From: Chlorokybus atmophyticus
Taxonomy: Eukaryota > Streptophyta > Chlorokybophyceae > Chlorokybales > Chlorokybaceae
Reading direction: 5' to 3'
Length of the DNA: 57,269 nucleotides
NCBI GenBank assembly: GCA_009103225.1
Contig: RHPI01000777.1
Coordinates: forward strand, 216,969 to 274,237
Shown: positions 43,814 to 55,371 of the stretch, one piece after another
Layout of the letters: every line of letters begins with the position of its first letter
How positions within the stretch are numbered: position 1 is the first letter of the stretch
Position numbers and translations under genes: made by a program
Notes under the pieces: generated by a model
What the model was told of the DNA's origin: nothing
Seen by the model: only the letters and a program-made list of their open reading frames with translations
Databases searched by the model: none

Positions 43814-44040
43814 TTATTTCCACAGCGATTGTCACTCGATATAAAACACAACTTATAACTGAACTCTCGACTGAACAGCTACGCGCGGCGCCTAGTAGGC
43901 TATGGTCGTGAGCTACCCTGAAGTCATGACATAGCCACTGGTCAGGGACGCGCGCGCGTTGGTATGTTGGTAGGCCGGGCGACGGTTTCGATGTAGACAT
44001 GCCCAATGAAGGCTGGTATGTGTGCGCACTAGGCATGACA
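43814..44040 (-). repeat. Right (5') LTR remnant of the gypsy element
   Basis: A 227-bp match to 28831-29058, ending at the same base (GGCATGACA) and followed by the GAAC target duplication. Confidence 0.7.
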
Positions 44041-44280
44041 GAACGTCAAACACGGGAAAACAATGTTGCAACGAAACGCAAAACCTGGCAAGGAAATGCC
44101 GCGTCGGGACATTGAAACGAGCATAGGTTCGAAGTGTGATATTATGTTATTTGTGTGGGTTGAGTTGCATGAGTGTGCGCAGTTGATGCGTGTATAGTTA
44201 GTGTGCAGCTTGGGTTCGGCGAGCATATGCGGTTTGATAATGTTTCGGGTTTCGTACCATGAGCCATATGAATCATCGAA

Positions 44281-44525
44281 TGCACAAGCATGGTCAACGT
44301 TTAAAAATTGCCTGACTGCAGAAAGTGTTGTAAGGTGTGGTACACCCTAAACCAGGTGAACTATATATATGCACAAGCACTGTCAACGTTTCCAAAAATG
44401 CCTGACTGCGCAAACAGTGTTGCAAGGCGTGGTACACCCTTGACCATTGCACTTACAAGATGCACAAGCACAATCAATGTTTTGAAATTTGCCTGACTGT
44501 GCAAACAGCGGTGCAAACACCAACA
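44281..44525. repeat. Left subterminal tandem repeat, about 90-bp units
   Basis: Three units starting at 44281, 44370 and 44461. Each contains tgcacaagca, a gtcaacgttt-like block, tgcctgactg and ggtgtggtacaccc, and the last is truncated. They lie just beyond the 3' end of the PIN/CXC gene. Confidence 0.75.
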
Positions 44526-44636
44526 ACTACTTGGCACCGTGCAGGTTTTGACGCCTACACTGCTCTGAGCCGTAGCTTAGAGTGTGACGTCCAGGTCAGG
44601 GTGTTCAGGCAGGATAGTTGCGCTGCCGTCCAACCC

Positions 44637-46324
44637 TCAGATGCGCTGCCTGATGTACATGTCTCTTTCGTCTTGTCTATCACACGGTGTGCATGTGTTG
44701 TTGCCTAATGCAATGCCTTCATCTGTCTGAGTGCATGCGTGTGCGTCACAATGTCGCAACTCGTTGGATGCTTGTCCTGTAGTAGTTTTATTGTGGCAAC
44801 CATTGCATGCACAAGAGGCTGTGCACATCAGCCAATTCTTTTTGCATCTGCATAGCCTGCTCTTGCACTGTGACTTTTTGCACCCAAAATCGTGCGGTAT
44901 CAGTGAGGCTGCCATGCTATCTGCTATATCCGTCAGCGCTTGGTACACCCCATCTTTATGCGTGTAGCCATAAGAAGTGAGCGGAGGTACCGTGATGTAG
45001 TCTTGCGTCATCTGCCATCACATGTTGGCCATATTAGCTCCAAGGGGTTGCATGATCGAGGGGCTGATTGAGGGCATGTTGTGTTTGGAGTCCCCTGTTT
45101 TCTCCCATACAGCTTGCTGCACGCACTAAAGCCACGGTGTGAGGTTGATCACAGAGTCTGGTTGTGCATTGGCCCCGCATGTGTTGTGGAACTGTGTTGC
45201 TGCAATCAAGTGCGCAGGGAAGCAATTCCTGTTCTTTGAGAAATATGCACAACCGACCAGCCGGAGGAACATAATGGTTGAGTCGTCTGTGCAGTGTGTG
45301 TTTTTGCTTGTCACAACTCTGCCTCCCAAGACATGACTTGAGACCAGAAGTAGTGCTTGAATATCCCTGACCAATAACTTGTGTAGTCACTGCATGTGAC
45401 AGCATAGAGGCGCATTAGAAGCTTGACCCTGCTGTTTGGGAACACAATGCGAAGCTGTGGCATTAGCGCCAGGTGCTTGTACATTGCAATCGAGTTCAGG
45501 TACATTGAGCGCATTGTGATGTGTTCGCTTGCGGATAGTTGCATGTACAATTGTTTGTGGTGATTCCCCCACTGCTTAATTGCGCCCAACCCAATCAGCG
45601 ACATGTCCGTATCCGGTGATAACACACGGCATGGGTGGTGAGGCGCCTGAAAAGCGTGGAACCAAACACGTGAGTCCGCTCTCGCGTGGTTGCATTTGTA
45701 TTCTTATGTGATGCTGAACTCAATGTCCCCGGTGTGTCGTACTACTCTTGCTTTGTCACTGTAAAGCTCGTCGTCGCTGCCACCTGCAATCACCAACTCC
45801 GGTCCTTGTCGCGAGTAGGACGCCACTATCTCTAATAGTGACGCTGTCATCAGTGCACACAAGCTGCGCTTGGCTGCACGATCTTCCAATAATGACCTCC
45901 AATTGCGACCATAACATGCAGTGATACATCGCGGTCCACTCTTGTGGATTACCTCCACAGCATCCACCACCTGTCCACTAACCACATGTCCCGGTGTTGT
46001 CCATGTGAAGAAGCGCATGGGTTCCCCTCGCCACTCGAAGCATGAGCGCGAGCACGATTCGCACACGCACTGCACGCAATGGAAAAACTCGATTTTCTTG
46101 CACAGCACTTGGCCGAGGCGGCAGCCAAACACGTCGACATTGTGTGTGGTGTGATGCCAGCAAGCAGCACTAAAACCGTGGCACACTGTCTGCACTCGCT
46201 GGCATTCGGTCAAGTGTGCTCGCATTTGCTGCCTACGGCCATTGGCACATACGTACGCATTGCATTGTGGGCACACCAAGCATGGTCTCCTAGGTGAGGG
46301 TGATTCTGCTGCCGTCGACATCAT
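44637..46324 (-). pseudogene. PIN-like nuclease with CXC (tesmin/TSO1-type) domain, element-borne
   Basis: Begins with ATG at 46324. First exon: a Cys/His module (CLVCPQCNAYVCANGRR, HLTECQRVQTVC) and a second cluster (CVQCVCESCSRSC), to about 45740. After an acceptor TTTTCAG: CRVLSPDTDMSLIGLG, then LYAVTCSDYTSYWSG. In the next frame come TIMFLRLVGCAYF and, near the end, ITVPPLTSYGYTHKDG followed by the CXC domain CKKSQCKSRLCRCKK, NWLMCTASCACNGC. The series SPDTD, TGCDYTS-like, FLRLVG, PPLTDYG and terminal CXC matches, from memory, a family of uncharacterised animal and protist transposon-like proteins with a PIN/FEN-type nuclease fold. A frameshift at about 45365 and two stops between 45010 and 45126 break this copy. 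Function in mobilisation is inference. Confidence 0.6.
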
Positions 46325-47079
46325 GCAAAATAGGAATCGGCACGCTGCCCACAAACTGAGCGAGACTTTAGGGTATGGGCATCAATTTAGGGTTGCCAGC
46401 TTACGAACCCTAAATGGGTCAAACTTCAAGTGAAGCACGACTGTACCTTATACGCTATTGCAGTACCATGCATGGTAGTGCATCAACATGAATGGTACTC
46501 CATCTGTTAATGGTACTACAGTACAAGGATACTCGCATACTACCACGATCGTAGAGTAATACTGTACTGTCATGCCATGGAACCCAGAGCGCTGTCCGAG
46601 TTTGTTGCTGTCAACCACACTCTAAACCAGCGAGGTATGCAAGCCATGCATTGACTCATGCGCCGGGCAGTCATCATACACATGTACAGCCAATGCTTCT
46701 AAAACAGCAGATATCTGGTGCACCATGCACCATGCTGCAACTATACATGTACCTACATGGTTCACAGGAAGCAAACACAAAACTACAATACATGCACAAT
46801 TGGCATCAAGGCGGGGGCCAAATTAGCGCCGACACGTTGGCGTCTTGCATCAGGCGTGGCGACCAAAACGGGTGAGGTTGCTTGCAAAATGGACACGCTT
46901 GTAGGTTCTTTGATTTATTTGCCACAGTCTTCTGATGTGTGCTATGATGCAGACATGGCACATCGCTTTCTTGCAACAGGGCGTCTCCCCATCCGCTGGG
47001 GGGGGGTGGCTCTTCAATGCGACAAATCAGCACACATGGTGCACGCGGGTGTGCAAGCTGCCTCTGCCACCAAACTCTG
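46325..47079. other. Spacer between the PIN/CXC and OTU genes of the element
   Basis: This contains a cluster of TACCAT/ATGGTA words (46464-46515) including the perfect palindrome taccatgcatggta, similar to the motif cluster between the divergent genes. A minus frame at 46806-47093 has a possible zinc pair (CPFCKQPHPFW); whether it is an exon is not clear. Confidence 0.4.
46464..46515. promoter_or_regulatory. TACCAT/ATGGTA cluster upstream of the PIN/CXC gene
   Basis: taccatgcatggta at 46464-46477 and two further atggtact copies at 46492 and 46510, about 150 bases upstream of the PIN/CXC start. The same heptamer recurs in the intergenic palindromes near 3430 and 50920. A common regulatory or protein-binding motif is an inference. 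Confidence 0.4.
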
Positions 47080-49898
47080 TTATCGCGTCGCATGCGTAGC
47101 GACTCCCATCTGAATGGCGCAGCATAACTCCACTGCCTGTTCGATCACCTGACGCCCATCTGCCGCCATACACCACCTGCTGGTCTTGGTGGTCTCGTCA
47201 AGCATGCGATCATCCAGGCCCTCGACATGGCTGTTGTCACTCGTGTACTCCCCCGCATCGTCATTTTCTTCGAGCTTCCACAGAATCAGCTCGACGTGCC
47301 GTATGACATACAGCCACTGCCAGCCAAAGCATGCCAAGTACAGCTCGAATGGTTTTACTTGCCACCCAGTATGTTTGCTCAGGTAGTGGCACACATCTCG
47401 ACCCGCATTAGTCGACATCGACAGGTACATCTGCTGCAGCAGGTCGAAGTTCTGCTCCGCAGATAGCTCTTGCACATTGCCGGGGTGCTGCGGCAGCAAC
47501 AACACCATCACATCGAGGACGGCGAGGGGCAACGACGTACTACGGATGGCCATATCGTGTATGGGTTCCAACCACGGCCAATCCCCAGAGGTCTGTTTAG
47601 ATCGCATTCTCCGCGTTTGCTCCCACTTATTGCAAACTTTCGTCACCCACCTCGAGGCATGCCGCATGCGGTGATGTAGCGCGTCTTGGGCGTACTGTAG
47701 GGTGATCAACTCCTTTGCACTACGAGTCAGCCCCCCAAAGCGTCTGCGCGTCGGTGCTTTGAGCTTAGGCAGCTCGTGCCGCACCGGCTGTCTCTCTGGA
47801 CGATGCTGAGCAGCCACTTGACGCTGTAAACCCGCCTGTGCCTACTCAGGACACACAGTCAGCCCTAGTCAGGCTTCAAGGCGCTGTGCTTCTTCTAATG
47901 TTGTAACGATGCCTCACCTTTCCTTTTTTGGTCCTGTCAGCGTCCTTTGTTCCAACAACCTTCTTCTTTTTTTTTTTGTCACCCTGCACATCCTGGCAGG
48001 CGCTCTCCGTGGCACTGTCACTCAGAGGAGGTAAGGCGTTATCTTCTTGCTCCACAGCCTTGCGCTTGTTGGTTGCCTCCCGTTCCTCCACGACCTCATG
48101 TTGCTTCATGAGGTCGAGCATGAAGCCTTTGTCTTTCAGTGCAGCTTTCAGGACACCTCGATCAATCTCTTTACCAACAAGACAGGCTGGGATCAATGTG
48201 GCAAGCTTAGAGGGAAAGGGCGAGCTACAGCTGCTTCTTGATGGAGAGGCCTCCGGATGGTCAGAGTGCGGTGGCAAGTGAGTCTCCGCGGCAGGAAGGG
48301 AGGGTGCTGAATTGGGATTGCGAGCATGTGGCTGTGGTTGAGGGGAGGCAGGATGTGCAAAACACTCGGCTACTTCTTGCCTAGCACACGAAGGCGAGGC
48401 CTGAGGCGTTGGCGCAGCACTCTGGGTCACAGCCGGTGGTAGCGGGGAATTGGCAACGCCATTCCGCCACTCTCCGATCAGGTGTGTTACCTCCGGTGGC
48501 ACTTCATGCATAGGCCACGACCACTGTTCGGTGCTTGCAGGCTTGAGGAGCCAAAAGTGTGCTTTTGGCTCATCAGGAGCAGTGTTGCCCACCACCAGGA
48601 CTGAGTTGGAGGCTTCTTTATTTCCAACCAAAACTGCACTGCCGGGCCGTGGCACCCACTCCCCATGCTCGCGCTGAACGGTCACGCAGCCAATCAACCA
48701 GCTCAGCTTGTTGGCAAACATGGTCATCTGCAGGTGCTCGACGTACACATCTTTTCTCCGCACGATCTGTCGCACCTTCGCCATGGCTAGGTCAATGTTG
48801 CAGTTGATATCAGCCAACATGGTCGCAGGCAGTTTGTCGTAATACTGCGCCATCTCTCCCGCGGCATCAGTGGCTCTGCAGAATTCTAGGATTCTGCTCG
48901 CCACGCCTGCATCGACAGCCTTGGCGGTGATTTTGCGGAGAGTGTGCTCCCTGCCGTTGTCGTCCATGGTGTCCAGCATGGCCCAAAATCTGCTCGAGCT
49001 GGGGCACTTGTGATCATCTAGGACACTTTGCGCTATGGATGGCCTGGCGCGAAATACACAATGGTAGAAGCAATTACCATCCGTTGGCGCATTGAAGTGG
49101 TCCCATGAGGCGAGCTGGCCACCTAGCATGACTGATGGCCGTATGCGGGTTGCGGCCAGCTCCTCTGATGACTCGCTGGCAGGTGGTGACCCCTGCTGCA
49201 TGCGCATACAGCACTCACATGGTGTGTCCAACTGTGGACGGCAAGAGTCACAGTGACTGATAAAGTACCTGAGTTTGGGGCAGACTGCCGGCTTCAACTT
49301 GCAGCGGGTGGGGTAAGGTAGGTGCAGAAGCCACATCGGTTGTTGCATTGTGCTGTGGTCTCGCCGGTGGCGGCAAGAAGGATTGTTGCCCCGCAATCAC
49401 CGGTGCTGCTCGTGGAGGAGATGGCAGTGCACGAAGGACTGGTGCCGCGGAAGGTGGTTGCGCTCTGGCTGGGAGGGGAGCAGGAGCTGCAGGTGAGACC
49501 ACTTGTGCATGCAGCAAGGGGGGCTGTATACAGGACCCAGGATAAGATGGCTCACAATGTTGCAAAGGACGAATATAAGCTTATGCAGTGCCTGACGCAT
49601 TGTTACCAAGGCACGAGCATAAAAGACAGCGACTTACCTCAATGGCCCGTGGGCTGCATGGAGCAGGGGAAGCCATGGGGGCTGACAAGGTGGTATTGGT
49701 TGCACTCTCCCCGCCACCCTCGATGGCAGACTCGTCACGGAGCTGTTGAGCCATGGGCACATCATGCGCCACTGCCCCAATGGACATGCCGGGATTCAAC
49801 AGGCCAACATGCATGTTAAACTGATGCCGCATTGCCGCCGCGCCCATCAGCAAGTGGGATTGAAGGACCAGTTGATGGGATTGAATCCAGGCTTGCAT
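47080..49898 (-). CDS. OTU-family cysteine protease-like protein, copy B
   Basis: Core frame 47876-49396 (506 residues) with the same OTU motifs as copy A (PTDGNCFYHC and EPKAHFWLL). It is continued after an intron (donor near 47916, acceptor ...GAGTAG at about 47841) by a 245-codon frame to the stop at 47080. That C-terminal part includes RRRFGGLTRSAKELITLQYA and FELYLACFGWQWLYVIRHVE and is not a domain I know. Compared with copy A, the OTU frame differs by three single-codon indels and about 15-20 substitutions, most of them amino-acid changing, and neither copy has a stop. An upstream exon frame lies at 49581-49898. A GTG at 47817 is not a real start; the exon is entered by splicing. Confidence 0.7.
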
Positions 49899-50385
49899 AG
49901 GAGCTCCAACAGGACTTAGTGCACTGTGGTGCTGTCAACCAATCACATGTGGGTTAGCTGCATGCTTGCGACACTGCAATTGCAATAGTCAACTGCGTCA
50001 CACCGTCATCAGTTGGTTGCTTCGAACAGTCACCTGCGGCATTGCTGGTTGATGCACGAATGATTGCATGGACTGCGTCATTGCTGGTTGATGCACTATT
50101 GGTTGAATGCCGGACGAATGGCCACGCGCTCCTGTGCTCAAACCCAGCCTACTTCGTTCGGCACGCGCGCGCGACTTCGCACGCTCACGCACATCCTAGC
50201 ATGCAAAGGTAGGCATGCATTGGAGCCGACATTGCAGTCAACATGCACAGCGAGATTGGCAACAACATACCGCCGCCCAGCTCTGTCTATCTGCTCTTGC
50301 TTCCGCAATGTCGGCTTGACTGTAGGGTGGGTATGGGTGAATAGTGGAGGCCTGCAGCCACGCTACATATATCACATGGACTGCG

Positions 50386-50721
50386 CTAAAAAACAAATTG
50401 CTCTTGCAAGGAAATGCATGTGACTGTTGAGCGTACCTCTGCATTCCTTTGTGCTTGTTCCCACAGCCGCAATTGGTCCCGCATGGTTCTGACAAGGGGC
50501 TCCAAGGACTGCAGCTCCTGATCCACTCCTTGTTGCAGAAAGCGAGCCACCAAGCAGCTCTCTGTGTGAAGATGGTCTTTAATGGCTTGCCTGCTGGTTT
50601 GTCCAATGTTGGTGATGCATGTTGGACAGCCCCATTGCTGACGCCTGCCATGATCCATGACGTGGCGACCGGTAGTAGCTGGCTTCGCTGCTTGAACTCT
50701 TACGACCACAACTTCTCGCAA
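50386..50721 (-). CDS. Probable 5' exon of the OTU gene, copy B
   Basis: Identical protein to the copy A frame at 2892-3227: WGCPTCITNIGQ zinc-like pair, HLHTESC, then a helical Gln-rich stretch and a GCAGAG/GTACGC donor. A GCC trinucleotide tract lies immediately upstream. Confidence 0.45.
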   Translation of the reverse strand: MREVVVVRVQAAKPATTGRHVMDHGRRQQWGCPTCITNIGQTSRQAIKDHLHTESCLVARFLQQGVDQELQSLEPLVRTMRDQLRLWEQAQRNAEVRSTVTCISLQEQFVF

Positions 50722-50916
50722 GATGTGCCCCGCCGCCGCCGCCGCCGCCGCCTCCTCCGACTCCTGGTCCTCCGCCTCCTAGTCGAACCCAGGCCCATCA
50801 AGCCTGACATTCGACCCGTCATCGACCTGGTGCCCCTGCGTGCCATCATCCGGCCATCAATGAAGCGTGTTTGGGTGAGTGCATGCTAACTCCCATTTGG
50901 GCTGATCGAGCAATGC

Positions 50917-51064
50917 CTCTGTCGTACCATGGATGGTACGACAGAGCCATTGTACGGCAATCGCTGGGGTTGGACGAGAGATGCCTCTGTCGTACCATAA
51001 ATGTTACGACACAACCATTGGTAACAATGGTTGTACGAAGCATGCATGGCACGAATGCATAAGT
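50917..51064. promoter_or_regulatory. Palindromic TACCAT/ATGGTA cluster between divergent genes, copy B
   Basis: Same arrangement as 3423-3570, with the 14-bp perfect inverted repeat preserved without change. Confidence 0.5.
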
Positions 51065-51254
51065 CGTACCATCAACCATAGGAGCAAGGACGCACTACAA
51101 GTGCGACTCTAGTGCGGGACTCTAGACGTTCAAAACCGCCTCATTTTCGTTTTCGCGCCTCATACATTCGGGCGGGCCAACCGGCGGCGGCAGCGTTGGA
51201 GGCGGCAGCGCCACTTACAGCTAAACAGGCGGCACCCGACTATCAGTTGGAGAG

Positions 51255-53089
51255 ATGCCTCGTGGTCCATCCGTAAGTGCACCTCGTCGTGGAGGTCGGC
51301 GCCAGTTGTCCACATTGCCCCCAGTGTTCAACCAGGCAACCGTCGCCAACCAATCGCAGCAAGACCCCGCGCTAACGCCCAGCACATCACAACAACTCCA
51401 CCTGACACCGCAGTCGCAAGGGCAAGCTAGACTGCATGCGTTCTTGATGCACTGTGCACGTTGCTTCTTGCTCAACTTCTAACTTGGATGCTTGCTTCTA
51501 TCATGACTAGCACAGTGACTCACTGCATGCGTTCTGGATACACTGTGCACGTTGTTCTTCTTTTGCCACTGTGAGGGTTGCATCTTTCATGGCTGGCAGC
51601 ATGACTCATGTGGTTGTGCTTGCAGAGGGTCGATTGGAACCCCCAACCCAAACGCATTTGGCCGTGACGTGGCAACCTCGGCCGTCAGCAACCCTTCCCC
51701 AAGCAAGTGGAAGATTGGCAACGAGGTAAGCACTGTGCGACACTGTGACACTGTGTGTATATGTGTAACGGATTGTTCTTCTGTGGACAGCATTTGTGAG
51801 ATGCCGTCGTTGAAATCATAAACGGCCACTAGGTAGAGAGCCACGTTTATCCCAAGGAGGACACTATTCGTAACGTCATGTGTCAGGTGCTGTGAATGCT
51901 TCATGACCGCACTGCACCGTGACACTTACCAACCTGCCCGTGACAGGTAGTTCGACCATGACGACGAGGCCGATGCGGCCAAGTTCTATGAGGTGTACTG
52001 AACTCCCAAGGAGTGCCCCTTCCACTAGAGTGTCGCCCTGAAGAAAGCTACGCAGGTCCGGTCTGAGAACGTCACCAAGATCAAGCATGTTCTTGAGAAG
52101 GAGTACAAGTGGACACTGTTTAACAGCAACAAGCGCAAGTGAGTTGGGTCCCTCACCACCATGTCTGCTATGCAACACTGCCTTCTTACTCAGCCTCCAT
52201 ACACGCGTACTCATCTCGCCTATTGTAACTGATTCAATCAGGCACATCGACGCCTTAATGGACCCCGAGACCCAAAAAGCCCAGATGCGCAACGCGCTCC
52301 AAAGTAAGTCACAGGCACTATTCTAGCCTGGTGCAGGCTCAACTTGAACTATCTATTTCGTGACTAATGCCTTGTCGGTATGACTGTCGCAGACAAGTCA
52401 TGGCGGAGATTTGAGGTGACCGACACTGCAGACCCGGAGCGGAGGAGATACATCCATGAATGGGGCAATCCCATAATCTGGCAAATGATTGTGCAATGCT
52501 GGTCTTACGCCGTCACTACACCTGGTCGCCGGCAGCTGACAGTCAACCACCTCGCATACCTGTTGCTTACGGTGAGCACTCAGAACTCCATCATTAGCAA
52601 TTCAGGAATGCTGTAGCCCCAAACTACAGGCTTGCAGACGCGTTGCAGTGAATAGTGGCTTTCGATGCCACTAAGACATGCCTGTAAACTACGCAGGTGG
52701 AGCGCATCCTAAAGGGCAAGGATGGAGACCCTCTCCTAGCTGCCAGCATNAGTGCCAGCATAGACACACATGAAGAGTACCTAAGCGAAATCAACACCAT
52801 GATCATGTCAATGAAGCGGGAGATGAGGCAACGGTACGCAGCCCTCCAGCCATTTACCCTTGTGAAACGCCGCACTGCATCTTGTGTCGAATACCTGAAA
52901 GATCCCAATCGGCGCCGGCCGCAAGAGACAGCAGCTCGTGACCCGCTCGCTGAGGCAGAAGCGGCATTTGATTGGCTGGCACAACCGTTTGAGGAGGAAG
53001 AGCAAGCTCCGGCGTCTCCTCCACAGGCCCCAGCGCGTGGTGCTTTGTTCCGTAATGACGAGACCAGCGATGATGGAGAGGAGCTGTAG
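51255..53089 (+). pseudogene. Seven-exon gene of unknown family, copy B (disabled)
   Basis: Same exon layout as 3761-5588. Here the frame is broken by TGA at 51797-51799 (Arg in copy A), TAG at 51830-51832, TGA at 51999-52001 and TAG at 52026-52028 (all Trp in copy A), and by a 5-base loss at the start of exon 4. At the end of exon 5 this copy has CAA where copy A has TAA. So no single copy in the window is intact, but together they show the ancestral gene was spliced and coding. An ambiguous base with a local duplication at 52750 lies in the last exon. Confidence 0.7.
52735..52765. other. Single N flanked by a short duplication
   Basis: The sequence reads tgccagcat, N, agtgccagcat; copy A has the word once. 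This looks like an unmerged contig overlap, so the copy B sequence may be joined from two contigs here. Confidence 0.8.
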
Positions 53090-53913
53090 CGCAGTTGGTA
53101 GTCCGTTTAGCTGGTAGTGTACATAGCTACAAGGCTCTTGTGACTGAGTGTTGTGCATCTTAAACCAGCTCAGTCAATCGTCATTATGCTCATGCACATC
53201 AATACTTGCATCCCTATGATATACAACAGAACTGCATTCGAGTCACATAATCGAACTACAAGCCTTAGCAGGTGACTGACAGACACTGTACACATTCCAG
53301 GTACATGTACACAGCACACAGGCACATAGCAATGCTGGAAGTCAGTGACCGTCGCGTGTAGTCAAGCTATGCAAATACATATGACGACAGTTAGGCATTG
53401 GTCACCTTCAGTTGTTAAAGAATGCCTTATTTTGTCGATAATTACCTAGTTGGTGCTTGTGAATTAGGCTTAGTCGCCTGCGCTGGACAGGTGTGTAACC
53501 TGCAGGTGCCTATAACATAGGCTGAGTCACCTAAGTAAGACTGATGTGTAACTTACAGGTGCCCGTTGATTAGTTGTAGTCACCTAATAAGGCCTGATGT
53601 GTAACTAACAGTTGCCTGTAAATTACACAAAGTCATTTGTTGAGGCCTGGTGTGTGACTAACAGGTGCCTGTTAATTATATAAAGTCACCTGTTAAGGCC
53701 TGATAGGTAACTATTGGGCGCCTGTTAGTTAGGCATAGTCAACTGTTAAAGACTAAATTGTAACAAAAAGAGCCTTACATTAACGAAGTTTACTATTAGG
53801 TCCCTGTATCAAGATTACAGGTGGCCTGAGCCACGACAGTCTAAATTAGCGTCCTCAGGTGCACGGCCGTTGCCAATATTTAGTCGGCCGGCAGGGAAAA
53901 CATATTGCGACGA
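53090..53913. repeat. Right subterminal tandem array and end of the large repeat, copy B
   Basis: Same degenerate ~57-bp array as in copy A (about 53455-53760) and the same terminal sequence ending gcgacgaa at 53913. No gene is seen. Confidence 0.6.
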
Positions 53914-55371
53914 ATGCTCGCCAGTTCTCTTGCACTGCTTGCCTTTGCAGTTCTTGTGCGAAGCTGCAACAATGTTGCATCTGTTAGCATGCTTGCTACG
54001 TTCAAGCATGTAAGTGAAGTTGGGCAGACTTGTAGCGCATGCTACCGCAGAGGAACGCATTCCAATCAATGCAATCCATTGTGCCCAACATACCCAGCCA
54101 GCTGTTTACCCCTCACTGGCTGCGTGCAACCAATGAGACAATAGTCTGTAACAAGATTGAACACCGTGGAGACTCTGTGTGTTCTTTCATACAGAGTTGC
54201 TATGCAATTGGCTAGCTCTGGGCATACATTTAATGCCGTAGAGACTCTGTGTGTTCTTTTATACAGAGTTGCTATGCAATTGGCTAGCTCTGGGCATACA
54301 TTTAATGCCGTAGAGGACTTACCTGCCGTATCGCACCCCTTGTGCGCCAGCCATCGCTGAGCACCTTGTGCGCACAAGCTCGTTGTGCGCACACGTTGAC
54401 CACAACCGCCGTATGGCCACACCACCCATGTGCCTGTCGCTTAGGCTATCGGCGGAGGCGGCGGCAAGCACCGGCGTGTGAACAGTGTTGTATCCCACCC
54501 ACTCTGATTCCCTCACACTGTATACACCGGTGTTTTCGCGATCATGATCTGACATGTATCGAGGTCGAACGCAAGCTGTTGCTAGATCCAACAGCTTGTT
54601 GTAGACGGCCTTGACACTTCCGCGTGTTGGTGAATTGGACGGTGCGGACACATTGTCTTGAGCACTGTACGATTTCACGGTACTTCACCAACTGGGTTGC
54701 AGCTGGGGCAGACTTGCAGCGCATGCTACCGCAGAGGAACGCATTCCAATCATTGCAATCCATTGTGCCCAACATACCCAGCCAGCTGTTTACCCCTCAT
54801 TGGCTGCGTGCAACCAATGAGACAATAGTCTGTAACAAGATTGAACACCGTGGAGACTCTGTGTGATCCTGGGATTACCAGAGGCATGCTGCTAACCTGC
54901 CTCCGGTAAATCTGTATCCGCTAAGAAAGCATCGGAATCCGCCGACCGCACAGTACAGCCCATGCTGCGATGTTGTAGCGCAATCCATTGCTAGACATGG
55001 ACCATCGATGTCGCCTACAGAACTCTCTACCTGTGCTGTACTCGATGCCGGCAGGTTGAGCACCAAACGTGACGATACATGTTTGATGCCGCCCCATGTT
55101 GAGCCAACGTTAAGCCACTGGTGTGTACGGTAGGCAAACCACGTACGGTAAGATTCTGCAGTGTGCTTTCTTGCTTTTCTTGCTTCCTCCCCCTGGGGCG
55201 CAAGGCCGGAGTTGGAGTGCGCAGCACAAACAATGGCTGACTAAGCTGCAACCCAACCTGGTGTGGCATGTTGCTGCTGAAGGAGTTGTAGTCGACTGAC
55301 CGGCTATACCATTGCACAGTGTATATAGCTTGCAAGCGGCGGCGGCATTGACGTTGTTGTAGCTCACCAGC
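53914..55371. repeat. Spacer with direct and tandem repeats
   Basis: A 160-bp sequence at 54022-54181 recurs at 54706-54865 with few changes. Directly after the first copy, a 72-bp unit is repeated twice in tandem (54166-54237 and 54238-54309). No coding sequence is supportable; frames over it are repeat translations. Confidence 0.7.

Larger units (their letters stand above)
28588..44040 (-). mobile_element. Degenerate Ty3/gypsy LTR retrotransposon with methyltransferase and PHD domains
   Basis: Element oriented right to left. The outer ends are TGTCGGG (28588) and GGCATGACA (44040), each flanked by GAAC (28584-28587 and 44041-44044), a 4-bp target duplication. Order in coding direction: gag (split by a copia insertion), zinc knuckle, aspartic protease, C5-cytosine methyltransferase, reverse transcriptase, RNase H, integrase and PHD finger. 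Then come a purine run AGGGGGG and LTR-related sequence. Many stop codons and frameshifts make it inactive. The shared LTR parts (28831-29058 and 43814-44040) differ at roughly one position in eleven, so the insertion is old. Removing the nested copia (37471-42372) and one target copy rejoins gag. Confidence 0.85.
44045..53913. mobile_element. Large interspersed repeat, copy B (nearly complete, about 9.9 kb)
   Basis: The right part (47486-53913) duplicates 1-6404; the left part extends the unit beyond the copy A window edge. It carries three genes: PIN-like/CXC (minus), OTU protease (minus) and the seven-exon orphan (plus). Tandem arrays lie near both ends (about 44281-44525 and 53455-53760). 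The right end is defined by loss of similarity to copy A at 53913. The left end is not defined; it is somewhere between the gypsy boundary and the first array. A motif gggaaaacaatgttgcaacgaa near 44053 resembles the right-end gggaaaacatattgcgacgaa in direct orientation, which may or may not be meaningful. Confidence 0.65.

Noticed and set aside
44053-44075. Direct terminal repeat between gggaaaacaatgttgcaacgaa and the right element end
   Set aside because: Similarity is short and imperfect, orientation is direct, and the left end cannot be checked against copy A; kept only as a remark.
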